This document shows, one piece after another, positions 24,315-33,457 of a DNA stretch of 64,000 nt. The position numbers were made by a program, and so were the translations under genes. This stretch comes from Lachnospiraceae bacterium. Its GTDB lineage: Bacteria; Bacillota; Clostridia; Lachnospirales; Lachnospiraceae. Position 1 is the first letter of the stretch; every line of letters begins with the position of its first letter. A model generated the notes under the pieces. It was not told the origin of the DNA and did no database searches. It saw nothing but the letters and a program-made list of their open reading frames with translations. Location of the stretch: the NCBI GenBank assembly GCA_017394885.1, contig JAFPWO010000010.1, positions 62,001 to 126,000 of the forward strand, given 5' to 3'.

Positions 24315-24800
24315 TTACGCGTCTTTTTCCGCGATCTGCTTCAACACGCGGGCAAAGTTGGTGATCGGGGACTTCATGCTGCCGAAGAGTCTGCCGAGCA
24401 GAACTTCGCGGCTGGGGATCAGGGCAACGGCATTGATGCCCTTCTGGTCATAATAGGTTCCGTCCACAACGCCGGCCTTCAGCTGGATGACTTCGCCCTT
24501 CTTGTCGAAGGTCGCGATAACGCGGGCCGGAGCGGTCGCATCGCCGTTCGTCACCGCAATAGCGGTCGGACCGTTCAGGTCGTTCGCCATCGCTTCGAAC
24601 GCGGTGCCTTTCATGGCGATGTTCAGCAGGGTGTTCTTGTAGACACGGTAGGTCACGCCGTTTTCACGCAGCTCTTTGCGAAGCTTCGTGTCCTGTTCGA
24701 CCGTGATGCCCCGGTAATCCACAAGCACCGCAGCGGTAGCATCAGAAAGCAGATCGGAAATTTCCTGAACAACCGGTGCTTTAAGTTCTACTTTTGCCAT
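24315..24800 (-). CDS. rplJ: Ribosomal protein L10
   Basis: Protein of 161 aa that binds 23S rRNA and carries the L7/L12 dimers. The family start [20 protein letters not shown], the [19 protein letters not shown] block and NGPTAIA are recognisable, and the C-terminal helix for L12 binding is present. CAGGAGGTAAGCAATCT precedes the start. Upstream is a 213-nt leader with the L10 leader RNA and an attenuator stem, so L10-L12 complex is expected to limit its own synthesis. Confidence 0.96.
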   Translation of the reverse strand: MAKVELKAPVVQEISDLLSDATAAVLVDYRGITVEQDTKLRKELRENGVTYRVYKNTLLNIAMKGTAFEAMANDLNGPTAIAVTNGDATAPARVIATFDKKGEVIQLKAGVVDGTYYDQKGINAVALIPSREVLLGRLFGSMKSPITNFARVLKQIAEKDA

Positions 24801-24850
24801 AGATTGCTTACCTCCTGTTTTATTCGGTATACCGCTGCTCAAGCAGAATG

Positions 24851-24973
24851 AAAATCCTCCATGCGAAGGCACGGAGGATCAGAATCGTTTTCACGAATTC
24901 CCTCTTCCTCGGCAGGCGCTTGTACAAGCTTACACGGTTTCCCGTACCTGCTGTCTTCGGCAGTGGTGTACGT
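24851..24973 (-). ncRNA. L10 leader RNA with attenuator stem
   Basis: Between rplA and rplJ on the minus strand. The segment CCACTGCCGAAGACAGCAGG, then GGTACGGGAAACCG and a GCCTGCCGAGGAAGAGG stretch, matches the conserved L10-leader structure. It is followed at 24851-24879 by the hairpin ATCCTCCGTGC-CTTC-GCATGGAGGAT with a short T-run, a likely attenuator. L10(L12) binds this RNA in characterised bacteria. Confidence 0.85.
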
Positions 24974-25013
24974 TTGAGTTTTTACCACAGAAACCTGTGG
25001 GTGTCAAGCGGAA

Positions 25014-25712
25014 TTACGCGTTCAGCAGCTTGACGGTATTGACCTTCACGCCGGGGCCCATGGTGGAAGCCACGGTAACGCTCTTCAGGAACGCGCCTTT
25101 GACGGCAGCCGGACGAGCCTTCACGATCGCGTTTACGACGGTGTTGAAGTTCTCGTTCAGGGCTTCTTCGGTGAAGGAGACCTTGCCGATCGGGACATGG
25201 ATGATGTTGGCCTTGTCCAGACGGTATTCGATCTTACCGGCTTTGATATCGGCCAGCGCCTTGGTCACATCCATGGTAACGGTACCGGCCTTCGGGTTGG
25301 GCATCAAGCCCTTCGGGCCCAGGATACGGCCCAGGCGGCCGACGACGCCCATCATATCGGGCGTAGCCACGACTACGTCGAAATCCAGCCAGCCTTCGTT
25401 CTGGATCTTCGGGATCAGTTCTTCAGCGCCTACGTAATCAGCGCCGGCAGCCTGCGCCTCATCGGCCTTGACGCCGCGGGCAAATACCAGGACGCGGACG
25501 GTCTTGCCGGTGCCGTTCGGAAGAACGACGGCGCCGCGGATCTGCTGATCGGCATGACGGCCGTCGCAGCCCGTGCGAAGGTGGACTTCTACGGTCTCAT
25601 CGAATTTGGCGCTGGCCATCTTCTTGACCTGGGCGATGGCGTCGGGCGCGTCAAAGATCTGTGTACGGTCATAGCTGGCCAGAGCTTCTTTGTATTTCTT
25701 GCTTCTCTTCAT
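25014..25712 (-). CDS. rplA: Ribosomal protein L1
   Basis: Protein of 232 aa, standard length, a part of the mobile L1 stalk near the E-site tRNA. Begins [18 protein letters not shown]. The signature block [43 protein letters not shown] spans about residues 95-140. It is 12 nt after rplK. In many bacteria L1 represses its own operon by binding an mRNA copy of its rRNA site. Confidence 0.97.
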   Translation of the reverse strand: MKRSKKYKEALASYDRTQIFDAPDAIAQVKKMASAKFDETVEVHLRTGCDGRHADQQIRGAVVLPNGTGKTVRVLVFARGVKADEAQAAGADYVGAEELIPKIQNEGWLDFDVVVATPDMMGVVGRLGRILGPKGLMPNPKAGTVTMDVTKALADIKAGKIEYRLDKANIIHVPIGKVSFTEEALNENFNTVVNAIVKARPAAVKGAFLKSVTVASTMGPGVKVNTVKLLNA

Positions 25713-25724
25713 GTCCGCACCTCC

Positions 25725-26150
25725 TTAGTCTTCAACCACGATGCCCATGCTGCGGGCGGTGCCGGCGATCATGCTGGTCGCAGCTTCCACGTTGGCGGCA
25801 TTTAAGTCGGGCATCTTCAGTTCGGCGATCTTCTGAACTTCGGAACGCTTGATCGTCGCGACCTTGGTCTTGTTCGGAACGCCGGAACCGGACTGGATGT
25901 TCGCAGCCTTCTTCAGAAGAACGGCCGCGGGCGGGGTCTTGGTGATGAAGGAGAAGGTTCTGTCCGCGTAAACGGTGATCACAACGGGGATGATCATGCC
26001 ATCCGCGTTCGCCGTGCGGGCGTTGAATTCCTTCGTGAACTGCACGATGTTCAGACCGTGCTGGCCCAGAGCAGGACCGACGGGCGGGGCCGGGGTAGCC
26101 TTGCCGCCGGGAATCTGCAGTTTGATGTAAGCTGTGATTTTCTTTGCCAT
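25725..26150 (-). CDS. rplK: Ribosomal protein L11
   Basis: Protein of 141 aa, standard length, of the GTPase-associated centre. Begins [30 protein letters not shown], the universally conserved N-terminal domain, followed by the rRNA-binding C-terminal domain ending in the [23 protein letters not shown] signature. AGGAGG lies before the start, and rplA follows after 12 nt. Confidence 0.98.
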   Translation of the reverse strand: MAKKITAYIKLQIPGGKATPAPPVGPALGQHGLNIVQFTKEFNARTANADGMIIPVVITVYADRTFSFITKTPPAAVLLKKAANIQSGSGVPNKTKVATIKRSEVQKIAELKMPDLNAANVEAATSMIAGTARSMGIVVED

Positions 26151-26217
26151 AACTGGCTCCTCCTAAAAATATTCCGGTTTCCCGGTTGCGTGGTATGAGG
26201 AGAAGGTCCTCTTCCAC

Positions 26218-26733
26218 TTACATGCGTTTGATCTCGGTGAACGCCAGCTCAACAGGCGTGGACCGGCCAAACATATCAACATTGATCGTCACGATCTGGC
26301 GACCCTCATTGATCGATTTGATGACGCCCGCGGTTCCTTCCCAGGCGCCGGAGATGACCGTCACGGTATCGCCGACCTTGAAGTCGATGACCATGCTCTC
26401 GGCATTGATGCCCATGCGGTCGATCTCTTCCTGGCTTAAGGGCACAGGCTTGCTTCCCGGACCCACGAAACCGGTCACGCCGCGGGTATTGCGGACGATG
26501 TACCAGGTATCGTCGTTCATGATCATCTTGACGATAACATAGCCCGGAAACATCTTCTTGGGCGAGACCTTCTTGACGCCGTTCTTTACTTCCACCACGT
26601 CCTGCATGGGGACAGCGACTTCCTGGATAACATCCTGGAGCTTGCGGTTCTCAATGGTCTTCTCAAGATCGAGTTTTACTTTGTTTTCATAGCCGGAGTA
26701 GGTGTGAACCACATACCAGTTCGCTTCTGCCAT
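26218..26733 (-). CDS. nusG: Transcription elongation/termination factor NusG
   Basis: Protein of 171 aa. The N-terminal NGN domain (WYVVHTYSGYENKVKLDLEK to VRNTRGVTGFVG) binds the RNA polymerase clamp, and the C-terminal KOW domain (about 118-171, VGDTVTVISGAWEGTAGVIKSI) contacts Rho or ribosome protein S10. It follows secE by 9 nt. Gene order rpmG-secE-nusG-rplK-rplA is conserved in Firmicutes. Confidence 0.97.
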   Translation of the reverse strand: MAEANWYVVHTYSGYENKVKLDLEKTIENRKLQDVIQEVAVPMQDVVEVKNGVKKVSPKKMFPGYVIVKMIMNDDTWYIVRNTRGVTGFVGPGSKPVPLSQEEIDRMGINAESMVIDFKVGDTVTVISGAWEGTAGVIKSINEGRQIVTINVDMFGRSTPVELAFTEIKRM

Positions 26734-26742
26734 GATGTTCTC

Positions 26743-26949
26743 CTAAATAACGAGCCCCAGACCGAACTTTACCACCGCGTCGATGATGGCAATCAGGACG
26801 CCCAGAACCACGCCGAAGAAAATAACGGCGCCGGTTTCTTTGGCTACGGTACCCTTGCTGGGCCAGATGATCTTCTTGAATTCGGATTTCACTCCCTTGA
26901 AAAAGCCGGTCTTTTTGACGGGAGCCTCATTTTTCTTCTCGTCAGCCAT
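26743..26949 (-). CDS. secE: Preprotein translocase subunit SecE
   Basis: Protein of 68 aa, the short Gram-positive form with one transmembrane helix (about 41-65). The conserved cytoplasmic stretch FFKGVKSEFKKIIWPSKGTV clamps SecY. It sits 15 nt downstream of rpmG and 9 nt before nusG. Confidence 0.95.
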   Translation of the reverse strand: MADEKKNEAPVKKTGFFKGVKSEFKKIIWPSKGTVAKETGAVIFFGVVLGVLIAIIDAVVKFGLGLVI

Positions 26950-26964
26950 AACAACCTCTGCTGA

Positions 26965-27114
26965 TTATTTGCTTTCTCTGTGAAGCGTGTGCTTCTTGCA
27001 GAAGGGGCAGTACTTCTTGGTCTCAAGGCGCTCCGGATGAGCTTTCTTTTCCTTTGTGGTGTTGTAGTTTCTCTGCTTGCATTCCGTGCAGGACAAGGTA
27101 ATTCTGGTACGCAT
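26965..27114 (-). CDS. rpmG: Ribosomal protein L33
   Basis: A 49-aa protein read from ATG at 27114, beginning [17 protein letters not shown] and ending [14 protein letters not shown]. All four zinc cysteines are kept (CxxC at residues 9 and 12; CPFC at about 36 and 39), so this is the zinc-binding form. A site GGGAGG lies upstream, and the gene is the first of the operon, behind a consensus promoter. Confidence 0.96.
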   Translation of the reverse strand: MRTRITLSCTECKQRNYNTTKEKKAHPERLETKKYCPFCKKHTLHRESK

Positions 27115-27231
27115 TTCGCATCCTCCCTTTGTTTTAGCCGGCTTCCCCGGCCATCATCGATCTGTCAAAGCCCCTTTCGGACGGCCTTTTGCCGTACCAA
27201 AAAAAAGACTTAAAAAGTCGACGGCTTGAAT

Positions 27232-27260
27232 ACTATATCAAAAGCCGCCGACTGTGTCAA
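27232..27260 (-). promoter_or_regulatory. Consensus promoter of rpmG-secE-nusG-rplKA
   Basis: Minus strand TTGACA, 17-nt spacer, TATAGT, near-perfect sigma-A promoter. A small GACTT/AAGTC stem with a T-run lies just downstream in the leader. Confidence 0.88.
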
Positions 27261-27284
27261 GTATTTTTTCCAAGTTTTTATTGC

Positions 27285-27833
27285 TTACAGCATTAATATC
27301 CTTGCTGCTTTCAGCACCGCCATCTGCGTCTTGCAATCCGGGATTTTACCCGCCATGATCTCCTCGATCACCGCCGCGATCGGCCGCTTTTCCACAAAAA
27401 GGAATTCATCCTCATCCAGATGGCTTGCCCCTTCGTGCAGGTCTGTCGCGAGAAACACATGGATCGCCTCGTCGCTGTAAGCCGGGGCGGAGTACATGAG
27501 CCCCAGGCTCGTCCAGGTATCCGCGGTCAGGCCCGTCTCCTCCCACAGTTCCCGCCTGGCCGCCGCCAGCGGATCTTCCGCCTTACTGTCCAGCTTCCCG
27601 GCGGGGATCTCCGTGATCACTTCATTGAAGGGGTAACGGAACTGCCGCTCCACATAGATCTCATTCTGATCGTTGACCGGAACGATGCAGACCGCGCCGA
27701 CGTGCCGCATGACCTCCCGCACGCCTTCGTGGCCGCCCGGCAGGCGTATCACATCCCGTTCGATCCGCATAATGCGGCCGTCGTATATTAGTTCAGAAGA
27801 AAGCTGCTCTTCCCGAAGATTCTGTTCATTCAT
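27285..27833 (-). CDS. NUDIX hydrolase (ADP-ribose pyrophosphatase type)
   Basis: Protein of 182 aa. The Nudix box is clear: PAGKLDSKAEDPLAAARREL followed by WEETGL (about residues 80-105), where the glutamates bind Mg2+. The spacing before the first glutamate is one residue longer than the common box. The preceding FNEVITEIPAG and the following GLMYSAPAYSDEAIHVFLA match ADP-ribose pyrophosphatases of the NudF type, which hydrolyse ADP-ribose to AMP and ribose-5-phosphate. The start at 27833 gives a 10-nt gap to GGGAGG; an ATG at 27842 is too near to it. It stands alone, divergent from hsp20. Confidence 0.88.
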   Translation of the reverse strand: MNEQNLREEQLSSELIYDGRIMRIERDVIRLPGGHEGVREVMRHVGAVCIVPVNDQNEIYVERQFRYPFNEVITEIPAGKLDSKAEDPLAAARRELWEETGLTADTWTSLGLMYSAPAYSDEAIHVFLATDLHEGASHLDEDEFLFVEKRPIAAVIEEIMAGKIPDCKTQMAVLKAARILML

Positions 27834-27940
27834 CCTGTCCATTCCTCCCGGGAGACAGTATATCACAAAGGAGGGCCAAAAGAAACCGTCCCTTTTAGCT
27901 TGGACACGGGCAAAAGTTCACAAAAACTTCACAATTTTTA

Positions 27941-27967
27941 TTAGCACTCACTATTGACGAGTGCTAA
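27941..27967. promoter_or_regulatory. CIRCE element (HrcA operator)
   Basis: Perfect inverted repeat TTAGCACTC-N9-GAGTGCTAA, the controlling inverted repeat of chaperone expression bound by the HrcA repressor. It overlaps the -35 box of the hsp20 promoter, so bound HrcA would block polymerase. Confidence 0.96.
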
Positions 27968-27982
27968 CAATTGTGCTATAGT
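27954..27982 (+). promoter_or_regulatory. Promoter of hsp20
   Basis: TTGACG, 17-nt spacer, TATAGT; the -35 box lies inside the CIRCE element. Confidence 0.88.
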
Positions 27983-28063
27983 AAAGCCACAGCAAGGGAA
28001 AAGGACCCCGGCTGGAAGAAAACAATAAGGCTTCGGCCTGCAGGGATAAAGGAGGAATGAATC

Positions 28064-28525
28064 ATGTTGTACCCTAGCATTTTTGGTAATGACTTCTTTG
28101 AGGATTGGATGAACTTCCCGACACTGGACCGTCACATGAGAGACGCGAACCGTGAGATGCGGAAGCTGGAGCATGAATTCAACGGCCTGGGCGGCCTGAT
28201 GCGTACCGACGTAAAGGAAGATGAGAACGGCTATGAAGTCCATATCGATCTGCCCGGCTTCAAGAAAGAAGACGTGAAGGCGGAACTGAAAGACGGCTAC
28301 ATGACCATCAGCGCGTCCCGCAGCAGCGAGACCAAGGAAGGCAGCAAGTTCGTACGCCGCGAGCGTTACGTGGGCAACGTATCCCGGAGCTTCTACGTCG
28401 GCGAACAGCTGACCGAGGAAGACATCAAAGCGAAATTCGAAGACGGCGTGCTGAAGATCACGCTGCCGAAGAAAGAGATCCAGCCGAAGGTCGAGGAAAA
28501 GAAATATATCTCCATCGAGGGATGA
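28064..28525 (+). CDS. Small heat-shock protein, Hsp20/alpha-crystallin family
   Basis: Protein of 153 aa. It holds unfolded proteins under heat stress without ATP, as large oligomers. The alpha-crystallin domain (about 45-140) begins MRTDVKEDENGYEVHIDLPG and contains the conserved KFEDGVLKITLPK end. The C-terminal tail QPKVEEKKYISIEG has no clear IxI motif beyond ISI. AAAGGAGGAATGAATC is the ribosome site. Control by HrcA through the CIRCE element is strongly indicated. Monocistronic, with a terminator behind it. Confidence 0.95.
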   Translation: MLYPSIFGNDFFEDWMNFPTLDRHMRDANREMRKLEHEFNGLGGLMRTDVKEDENGYEVHIDLPGFKKEDVKAELKDGYMTISASRSSETKEGSKFVRRERYVGNVSRSFYVGEQLTEEDIKAKFEDGVLKITLPKKEIQPKVEEKKYISIEG

Positions 28526-28542
28526 TCTGCTTTCTCATACCT

Positions 28543-28577
28543 GCAGCGGCGATGCAAAGCATCGCCGCTGTTTTTTT
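28543..28577 (+). terminator. Terminator of hsp20
   Basis: CAGCGGCGATG-CAAAG-CATCGCCGCTG followed by TTTTTTT; perfect 11-bp stem. Confidence 0.93.
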
Positions 28578-28642
28578 ATTTGCTTTGAGGACGGGGCTGC
28601 GTTATAATATGGATAAGAACAGACTTGTCCGGGAGAATATCC

Positions 28643-29356
28643 ATGAATATCTACGTAGCCGCCTTCCTGTTTGCTGTTATTATTCTTCTGTATTGGGTTA
28701 TTTCAGAATTTTTCACGATCCTCTTCCGCTTTACCGGCCTTCCGGAGGAAAAGGCCCGCTTTCAGGTCACCTCTCTTCTGACCGGCTGCGGATTTACGAC
28801 CCGGGAAAGTGAGATGATCATCTCCTCCCGGCGCCGGCGGCGCATGGCCCGGATCACGATGCTCTTCGGCTACGTATTCAACATCACGATCGTTTCCGCG
28901 CTGGTCAACATCATTATTTCCCTGAAAGAAACACAGGTACGCGGGTATTTCTGGAGCATCCTGTTCCCGCTCGCCGCCATTACTATCATACTCGTCTTCA
29001 TGCGGGTTCCGGCAGTACACGCCTGGGGCGACAGGCTCCTGAGAAAACTTGCCGGCCGATTCATCCGCAGGGAACGCCGCAACAGCATCCAGCTGCTGGA
29101 TTATATCGGAGACGGATCCATTGCCCAGATCGAGCTGGTCACCATCCCGGAAGCGCTGCAGGGGATCCCCCTCTCGAAGACCGGTCTGAAAAACGATAAC
29201 AATATTCTGGTCATGCTGATCGAACATAAGGGTGAAAAAGCGGTGCCCGCCAAGGCTGATACCGTATTCCGGGAAGAGGATCATCTCACGGTTTTCGGCG
29301 ATTACAACACGCTCTGCAAGATATTCGAAGCCAATGAACTCTTCACCAACGATTGA
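28643..29356 (+). CDS. Membrane protein with C-terminal TrkA-C (RCK_C) domain
   Basis: Protein of 237 aa. Three hydrophobic segments in the N-terminal half (about 3-22, 72-93, 100-122) are followed by a basic stretch and a TrkA-C domain (about 155-230: QIELVTIPEALQGIPLSKTGLKNDNNILVMLI ... DHLTVFGDYNTLCKIF, the fold that binds small ligands such as cyclic di-AMP in potassium transport). An RRRRRMAR cluster precedes the second helix. The ATG at 28643 is chosen because GGGAG lies 9 nt upstream; a TTG at 28625 is possible. It may gate a K+ channel or be a ligand sensor. It is followed by dpaL after 49 nt. Confidence 0.75.
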   Translation: MNIYVAAFLFAVIILLYWVISEFFTILFRFTGLPEEKARFQVTSLLTGCGFTTRESEMIISSRRRRRMARITMLFGYVFNITIVSALVNIIISLKETQVRGYFWSILFPLAAITIILVFMRVPAVHAWGDRLLRKLAGRFIRRERRNSIQLLDYIGDGSIAQIELVTIPEALQGIPLSKTGLKNDNNILVMLIEHKGEKAVPAKADTVFREEDHLTVFGDYNTLCKIFEANELFTND

Positions 29357-29405
29357 TCCGGATAAGCTCCGCACCGCCGTCCATTTGCTGCAAGAGAGGT
29401 AACTT

Positions 29406-30596
29406 ATGGAACTTAAGGTTCAGGATTTTTCGGTACTTTTTCCGCAAAATAACCGTTTCCCGCCGGCTGATGCCGCTTTCGGCCCGGACAAAGCCCGGCT
29501 GGCCAAGCGCTTTCACAACAGCCTCCCGTTTTACGCCCCGACAAAACTCGTCGCACTTTCCGATCTGGCCAGGGAATATGGCATCGGCGGCATTTTCGTG
29601 AAAGATGAATCCACCCGCTTCGGGCTGAAGGCCTTCAAGGGCCTGGGCGGAAGCTACGCCATGTTCCGGATCCTGTGCGAAAAGCTCGGGCTGGATCCGG
29701 AGGAAGCCGACTTTATGACGTTCCAGGATCCCGCGGTCCGGGCGGTCTGCCGGCGCTTCCGCTTTTATACGGCGACCGACGGCAATCACGGCAAAGGCGT
29801 TTCCTGGGCGGCCGGCCTGTTCGGCTGCGATTCCTTCGTCTTCATGCCGGCCGGGTCCTCCGAAGCCCGCCGGCGCGCCATTGAGGAGGCCGGCACAGCC
29901 AAAGCGGTGATCACGGAGGGCAATTATGACGAAGCCGTGGAGACAGCCCGCCTCGAGGCAGAAAAAAACGGCGGCATCCTGATCCAGGACACCGCATGGG
30001 AAGGCTACCGGCAGATTCCGGAGTGGATCATCGACGGGTATCTGACCCTGGCCGCCGAAGCGGCCGGGCAGCTGGGCGGCCGCGTCCCGACCCATCTTTT
30101 CCTGCAGGCCGGCGTCGGCGCCATGGCCGGCGGCCTGCTGGATTATTTCCGGCGGCTCTTCCCGGCGCAGCCGCCCCGCACCGTCCTTGCCGAACCCCGC
30201 GAGGCCAACTGCCATTATGTTTCCGCGCAGGCTGCGGACGGGGAAGCGCACACGGTCGGCGGCAATCCGGTAACTATTATGGCCGGGCTGAACTGCGGGA
30301 CCCCCTGCCTGGTCACCTGGCCCATCATCCGGGGCCACAGCTTCGCGTTCTGCGCCTGCGACGATATCATCACCCGCGAGGGCATGCGGACCTTCGCGCA
30401 CCCGCATGGGAGCGATCCTGCCGTCACAGCCGGAGAATCCGGCGCGGTGACCCTGGGTCTCCTGCTGCGGATCCTGCGGGATGCGGCCCTTCGTGAAGCC
30501 TTCGGATTTACGCAGGATTCGAACGTCCTCCTCATCAATACGGAAGGCGATACCGACCCGGACGTCTACCGGGAAATCGTCTCAGGACAGATTTAA
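29406..30596 (+). CDS. dpaL: Diaminopropionate ammonia-lyase
   Basis: PLP enzyme of 396 aa that splits 2,3-diaminopropionate to pyruvate and two ammonia. It resembles threonine synthase-like fold-II PLP enzymes. The PLP lysine is in KDESTRFGLKAFKGLGGSYA (about residues 62-81), the phosphate-holding region in TATDGNHGKGVSWAA, and the glycine loop near GVGAMAGG. Length and motifs fit YgeX/DpaL. The start follows AGAGAGGTAACTT. Its stop overlaps the convergent transporter gene by 15 nt. Confidence 0.9.
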   Translation: MELKVQDFSVLFPQNNRFPPADAAFGPDKARLAKRFHNSLPFYAPTKLVALSDLAREYGIGGIFVKDESTRFGLKAFKGLGGSYAMFRILCEKLGLDPEEADFMTFQDPAVRAVCRRFRFYTATDGNHGKGVSWAAGLFGCDSFVFMPAGSSEARRRAIEEAGTAKAVITEGNYDEAVETARLEAEKNGGILIQDTAWEGYRQIPEWIIDGYLTLAAEAAGQLGGRVPTHLFLQAGVGAMAGGLLDYFRRLFPAQPPRTVLAEPREANCHYVSAQAADGEAHTVGGNPVTIMAGLNCGTPCLVTWPIIRGHSFAFCACDDIITREGMRTFAHPHGSDPAVTAGESGAVTLGLLLRILRDAALREAFGFTQDSNVLLINTEGDTDPDVYREIVSGQI

Positions 30597-31445
30597 AAGG
30601 ACCAGCGCGCCGAGGATCAGCACCAGGCCGTATACCTGCCGCCTGCCGAGCCTCTCCCGGAAGAAAAGGATCCCGGCGGTCATGACGATCAGGATAGAGC
30701 CCACGCTGAAGACCGGGTACACCACATCTGCGGGCAGGGTAAGCAGCGCCTTCAGCAGGAAGAAGGAAGAAAAGTAGTTGGGTATCCCCACCAGAATACC
30801 GGCAGCCAGTTCCCCGAACTTAAGGGACCTGCCGGTCTTCTTTTTTTCTGCGCGGGACAGGATAAAGGTCAGTACGGCAGCCGTCAGGAAGAGGAAGAAA
30901 AAGTAGCGGGTGTCCTCCCGCTGGTCTCCCAGGCGGGAAAAGATCTTCGCCATGCTTTCGCTGCTGCCGCAGGCAAGCAGGGTAAGCAGCAGCACGGCCA
31001 GGCCCCCGCGGCTTTCTCCGGCGCGCGCCGCGCCTTCCCCGGCGCCGGTATTGATCAGCCAGATGGCGCCGACCGCCAGCCCCAGTCCCAGGATCTTCAA
31101 AAAAGAAGGGATCTCTTTAAAAAATACAAAGCTGATCAGAAGGGGAACGATCAGTCCCAGCTTGGAGAAGGCCGCGGTCAGGGTCGCCCCGTTCCGCGCC
31201 ACACTGGTCTGCGTCAGGACCAGCCCCGCCACATACAAAAAGCCGCCCGCCGCGCTCATCAGCAAGGTAGGCGTGCTGACAGAAAAAAGCTGTCCCTTCT
31301 GCGGCATCTGCAGAAAGGCGATCAGCATGCAGGTCAGATAATTGCCCAGAATAATGCCGAAGCGGTTTCCTTTCGGATCCCGGAAAAGCTTCAGCACCAG
31401 GGTGAGGATCGCGCTGCTCAGCGCAGCCAGCAGGAGAAAAGACAT
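30582..31445 (-). CDS. EamA/DMT-family transporter
   Basis: Membrane protein of 287 aa with ten predicted helices in two EamA halves (about 1-135 and 150-287), of the drug/metabolite transporter superfamily. The second half ends YPVFSVGSILIVMTAGILFFRERLGRRQ. Such proteins export amino acids or other metabolites; no substrate can be given. It is convergent with and overlaps the end of dpaL. Its start is preceded by AAAGGAGTTTTGGC. Confidence 0.82.
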   Translation of the reverse strand: MSFLLLAALSSAILTLVLKLFRDPKGNRFGIILGNYLTCMLIAFLQMPQKGQLFSVSTPTLLMSAAGGFLYVAGLVLTQTSVARNGATLTAAFSKLGLIVPLLISFVFFKEIPSFLKILGLGLAVGAIWLINTGAGEGAARAGESRGGLAVLLLTLLACGSSESMAKIFSRLGDQREDTRYFFFLFLTAAVLTFILSRAEKKKTGRSLKFGELAAGILVGIPNYFSSFFLLKALLTLPADVVYPVFSVGSILIVMTAGILFFRERLGRRQVYGLVLILGALVLLNLS

Positions 31446-31482
31446 GCCAAAACTCCTTTTTCGGCCCGGAGCCGGAACAGAC

Positions 31483-31512
31483 AGGGGCTGAACAGCAACT
31501 GCCGTTCAGCCC
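31483..31512. other. Strong hairpin between glmS and the DMT transporter
   Basis: GGGGCTGAAC-AGCAACTGCC-GTTCAGCCCC, perfect 10-bp arms, lying 26 nt past the glmS stop on the minus strand. It lacks a T-run, so it may be an RNA end-stabilising stem or a Rho-assisted terminator for glmS. Confidence 0.6.
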
Positions 31513-31537
31513 CATCCTGCGTTTTCAGCCGTTTAAT

Positions 31538-33406
31538 TTATTCTACGGTAACCGATTTGGCCAGATTGCGGGGTTTGTCCGCATCCAGGCCGCGGGAGAT
31601 GCTCAGATAATAGCCCATCAGCTGCAGCGGGATCACGGTCAGCGAGCCCATGAAGTGCTCGTCCACTCTCGGGACGTAGAAGGTGAAGTCCGCGGTATCC
31701 TCCAGGCTGTAGTTGCCGTTGGATGTCAGGCCCATCAGATACGCGCCGCGCGACTTGCACTCTGCCAGATTGCTGACGGTCTTCTCCATCAGGTGCTTCT
31801 GCGTCAGGACCCCGATGACCAGCGTCCCCGGCTCGATCAGGCTGATCGTGCCGTGCTTAAGTTCGCCGGCGGCGTAGGCTTCCGAATGGATGTAGCTGAT
31901 CTCCTTCATCTTGAGGCTTCCCTCCAGGCAGATCGCGTAGTCCAGGCCGCGGCCGATAAAGAAGGCGTCCTTTTCCGCCGAGAACTTGGCGGCAAACCAC
32001 TGCAGGCGCTCCTTGTTCTCCAGAATCCGCTCCACCTTGGACGGGATCGTCTTGATCTCGCTCAGATAATACTGATACTGCTCCTCATCGATCACGCCGC
32101 GCACGAAAGCGAACTGCACGGTGAGCAGATACATGGTAAGCAGCTGCGTGGAATAGGCCTTGGTCGTCGCCACGGCGATCTCCGGCCCCGCGATCGTATA
32201 GATCACATTGTCCGCCTCGCGGGCGATGGAGGAGCCGACCACGTTGACGATCGCCAGCGTCCGGATCCCCATGGCCTTGGCCTCCCGGAGGGCTTCCAGG
32301 CTGTCCGCGGTCTCGCCGGACTGGGAAATGATGATGACCAGATCCGAGGGCTTGAGCAGGAGCTTGCGGTAACGGAATTCGGATGCCAGCTCCGTCCGCA
32401 CCGGGATATTCGCGATATCCTCGATCACATACTGCGAGGCCATCCCCACATGCCAGGCCGAACCGCAGGCCACGATATGGATGCGCTCGATGCCGCGGAT
32501 GGTCTCATCATCCAGGCCCGCCCCGGTCAGATCGATCTTCTGCTCCTTGACCAGGCTGTTGAAGGTGTCCATCAGCGCGCGCGGCTGCTCATGGATCTCC
32601 TTGATCATAAAGTGCTCGTAGCCGCCCTTTTCGGCCGCCTCGACATCCCAGGTGATGGTGGTCGATTCCTTCTTGACGGTATCGCCGTTCAGGTCGTAGA
32701 AGGTGACCTCGCCGGGAACGATCCGGGCCATTTCCAGATTGTCGATGTAATACACCTGCCGGGTGTACTTGAGCAGGGCCGGGACGTCGGAAGCCACAAA
32801 GCCTTCCCCCTCCGTCACGCCGACGATCAGCGGCGCATCCTTGCGGGCCACGTAGATCTCGCCGGGATAATCCTTGAACATCACGGCCAGCGCATAGCTG
32901 CCGCGCATACGGACCATGGTCTTGGAGAGGGCGTCGATCGGGCCAACCTTGTACTTTTTATAGTAATAGTCCACCATTTTGATGGCGACTTCCGTATCCG
33001 TCTCGCTGTAGAACGTATACTTATTGCTGATCAGCTTGGTCTTCAGCTCCGCGAAGTTTTCAATAATGCCGTTATGCACGCCGACCACTTCGGAATCGTC
33101 CGTCGTGACGCCGTTATCCATGATATTGCCCGAAACATGCGGATGCGCGTTCAGCTCGCTCGGCTCCCCGTGGGTCGCCCAGCGCGTATGGCCGATCCCG
33201 ACCGTCCCGACCAGGGTGCGGCCGTCATCGGTCTTTTCCGCGAGCAGGCGAAGACGTCCTTTGGTCTTTACCACGCGGACCGATGCGTCTCCGTCCCGGA
33301 CCGCAAGACCGGCTGAATCATAGCCCCGATACTCCAGTCTGGCCAGTCCGTCCAGAAGAATGGGAGCCGCCTGGCGGTTCCCGGTATATCCCACTATTCC
33401 GCACAT
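31538..33406 (-). CDS. glmS: Glutamine--fructose-6-phosphate aminotransferase (isomerising)
   Basis: Protein of 622 aa, first step of the UDP-GlcNAc route to peptidoglycan. The N-terminal glutaminase domain begins MCGIVGYTGNRQAAP with nucleophile Cys2, and the two SIS sugar-isomerase domains follow (about 290 to the end), closing with NLAKSVTVE. It lies last in a leftward cluster and has its own promoter; the 95-nt upstream gap is too short for a glmS ribozyme, and none is seen. Confidence 0.97.
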   Translation of the reverse strand: MCGIVGYTGNRQAAPILLDGLARLEYRGYDSAGLAVRDGDASVRVVKTKGRLRLLAEKTDDGRTLVGTVGIGHTRWATHGEPSELNAHPHVSGNIMDNGVTTDDSEVVGVHNGIIENFAELKTKLISNKYTFYSETDTEVAIKMVDYYYKKYKVGPIDALSKTMVRMRGSYALAVMFKDYPGEIYVARKDAPLIVGVTEGEGFVASDVPALLKYTRQVYYIDNLEMARIVPGEVTFYDLNGDTVKKESTTITWDVEAAEKGGYEHFMIKEIHEQPRALMDTFNSLVKEQKIDLTGAGLDDETIRGIERIHIVACGSAWHVGMASQYVIEDIANIPVRTELASEFRYRKLLLKPSDLVIIISQSGETADSLEALREAKAMGIRTLAIVNVVGSSIAREADNVIYTIAGPEIAVATTKAYSTQLLTMYLLTVQFAFVRGVIDEEQYQYYLSEIKTIPSKVERILENKERLQWFAAKFSAEKDAFFIGRGLDYAICLEGSLKMKEISYIHSEAYAAGELKHGTISLIEPGTLVIGVLTQKHLMEKTVSNLAECKSRGAYLMGLTSNGNYSLEDTADFTFYVPRVDEHFMGSLTVIPLQLMGYYLSISRGLDADKPRNLAKSVTVE

Positions 33407-33457
33407 ATTATTTCACCTTATTCATTCAAATTTCCGCTTCGCGGATCAATCTAATTT

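Noticed and set aside
26950..27284. tRNA-Trp or other tRNA near secE-rpmG, as in some relatives
   Set aside because: The gaps are too short or hold only the promoter and leader; no cloverleaf or GTTCGA-type T-loop was seen. No tRNA or rRNA was found in the window.
30582..30596. Overlap of dpaL and the DMT transporter gene as a frame error
   Set aside because: The genes are convergent, both have complete C-termini, and a 15-nt tail overlap is common.
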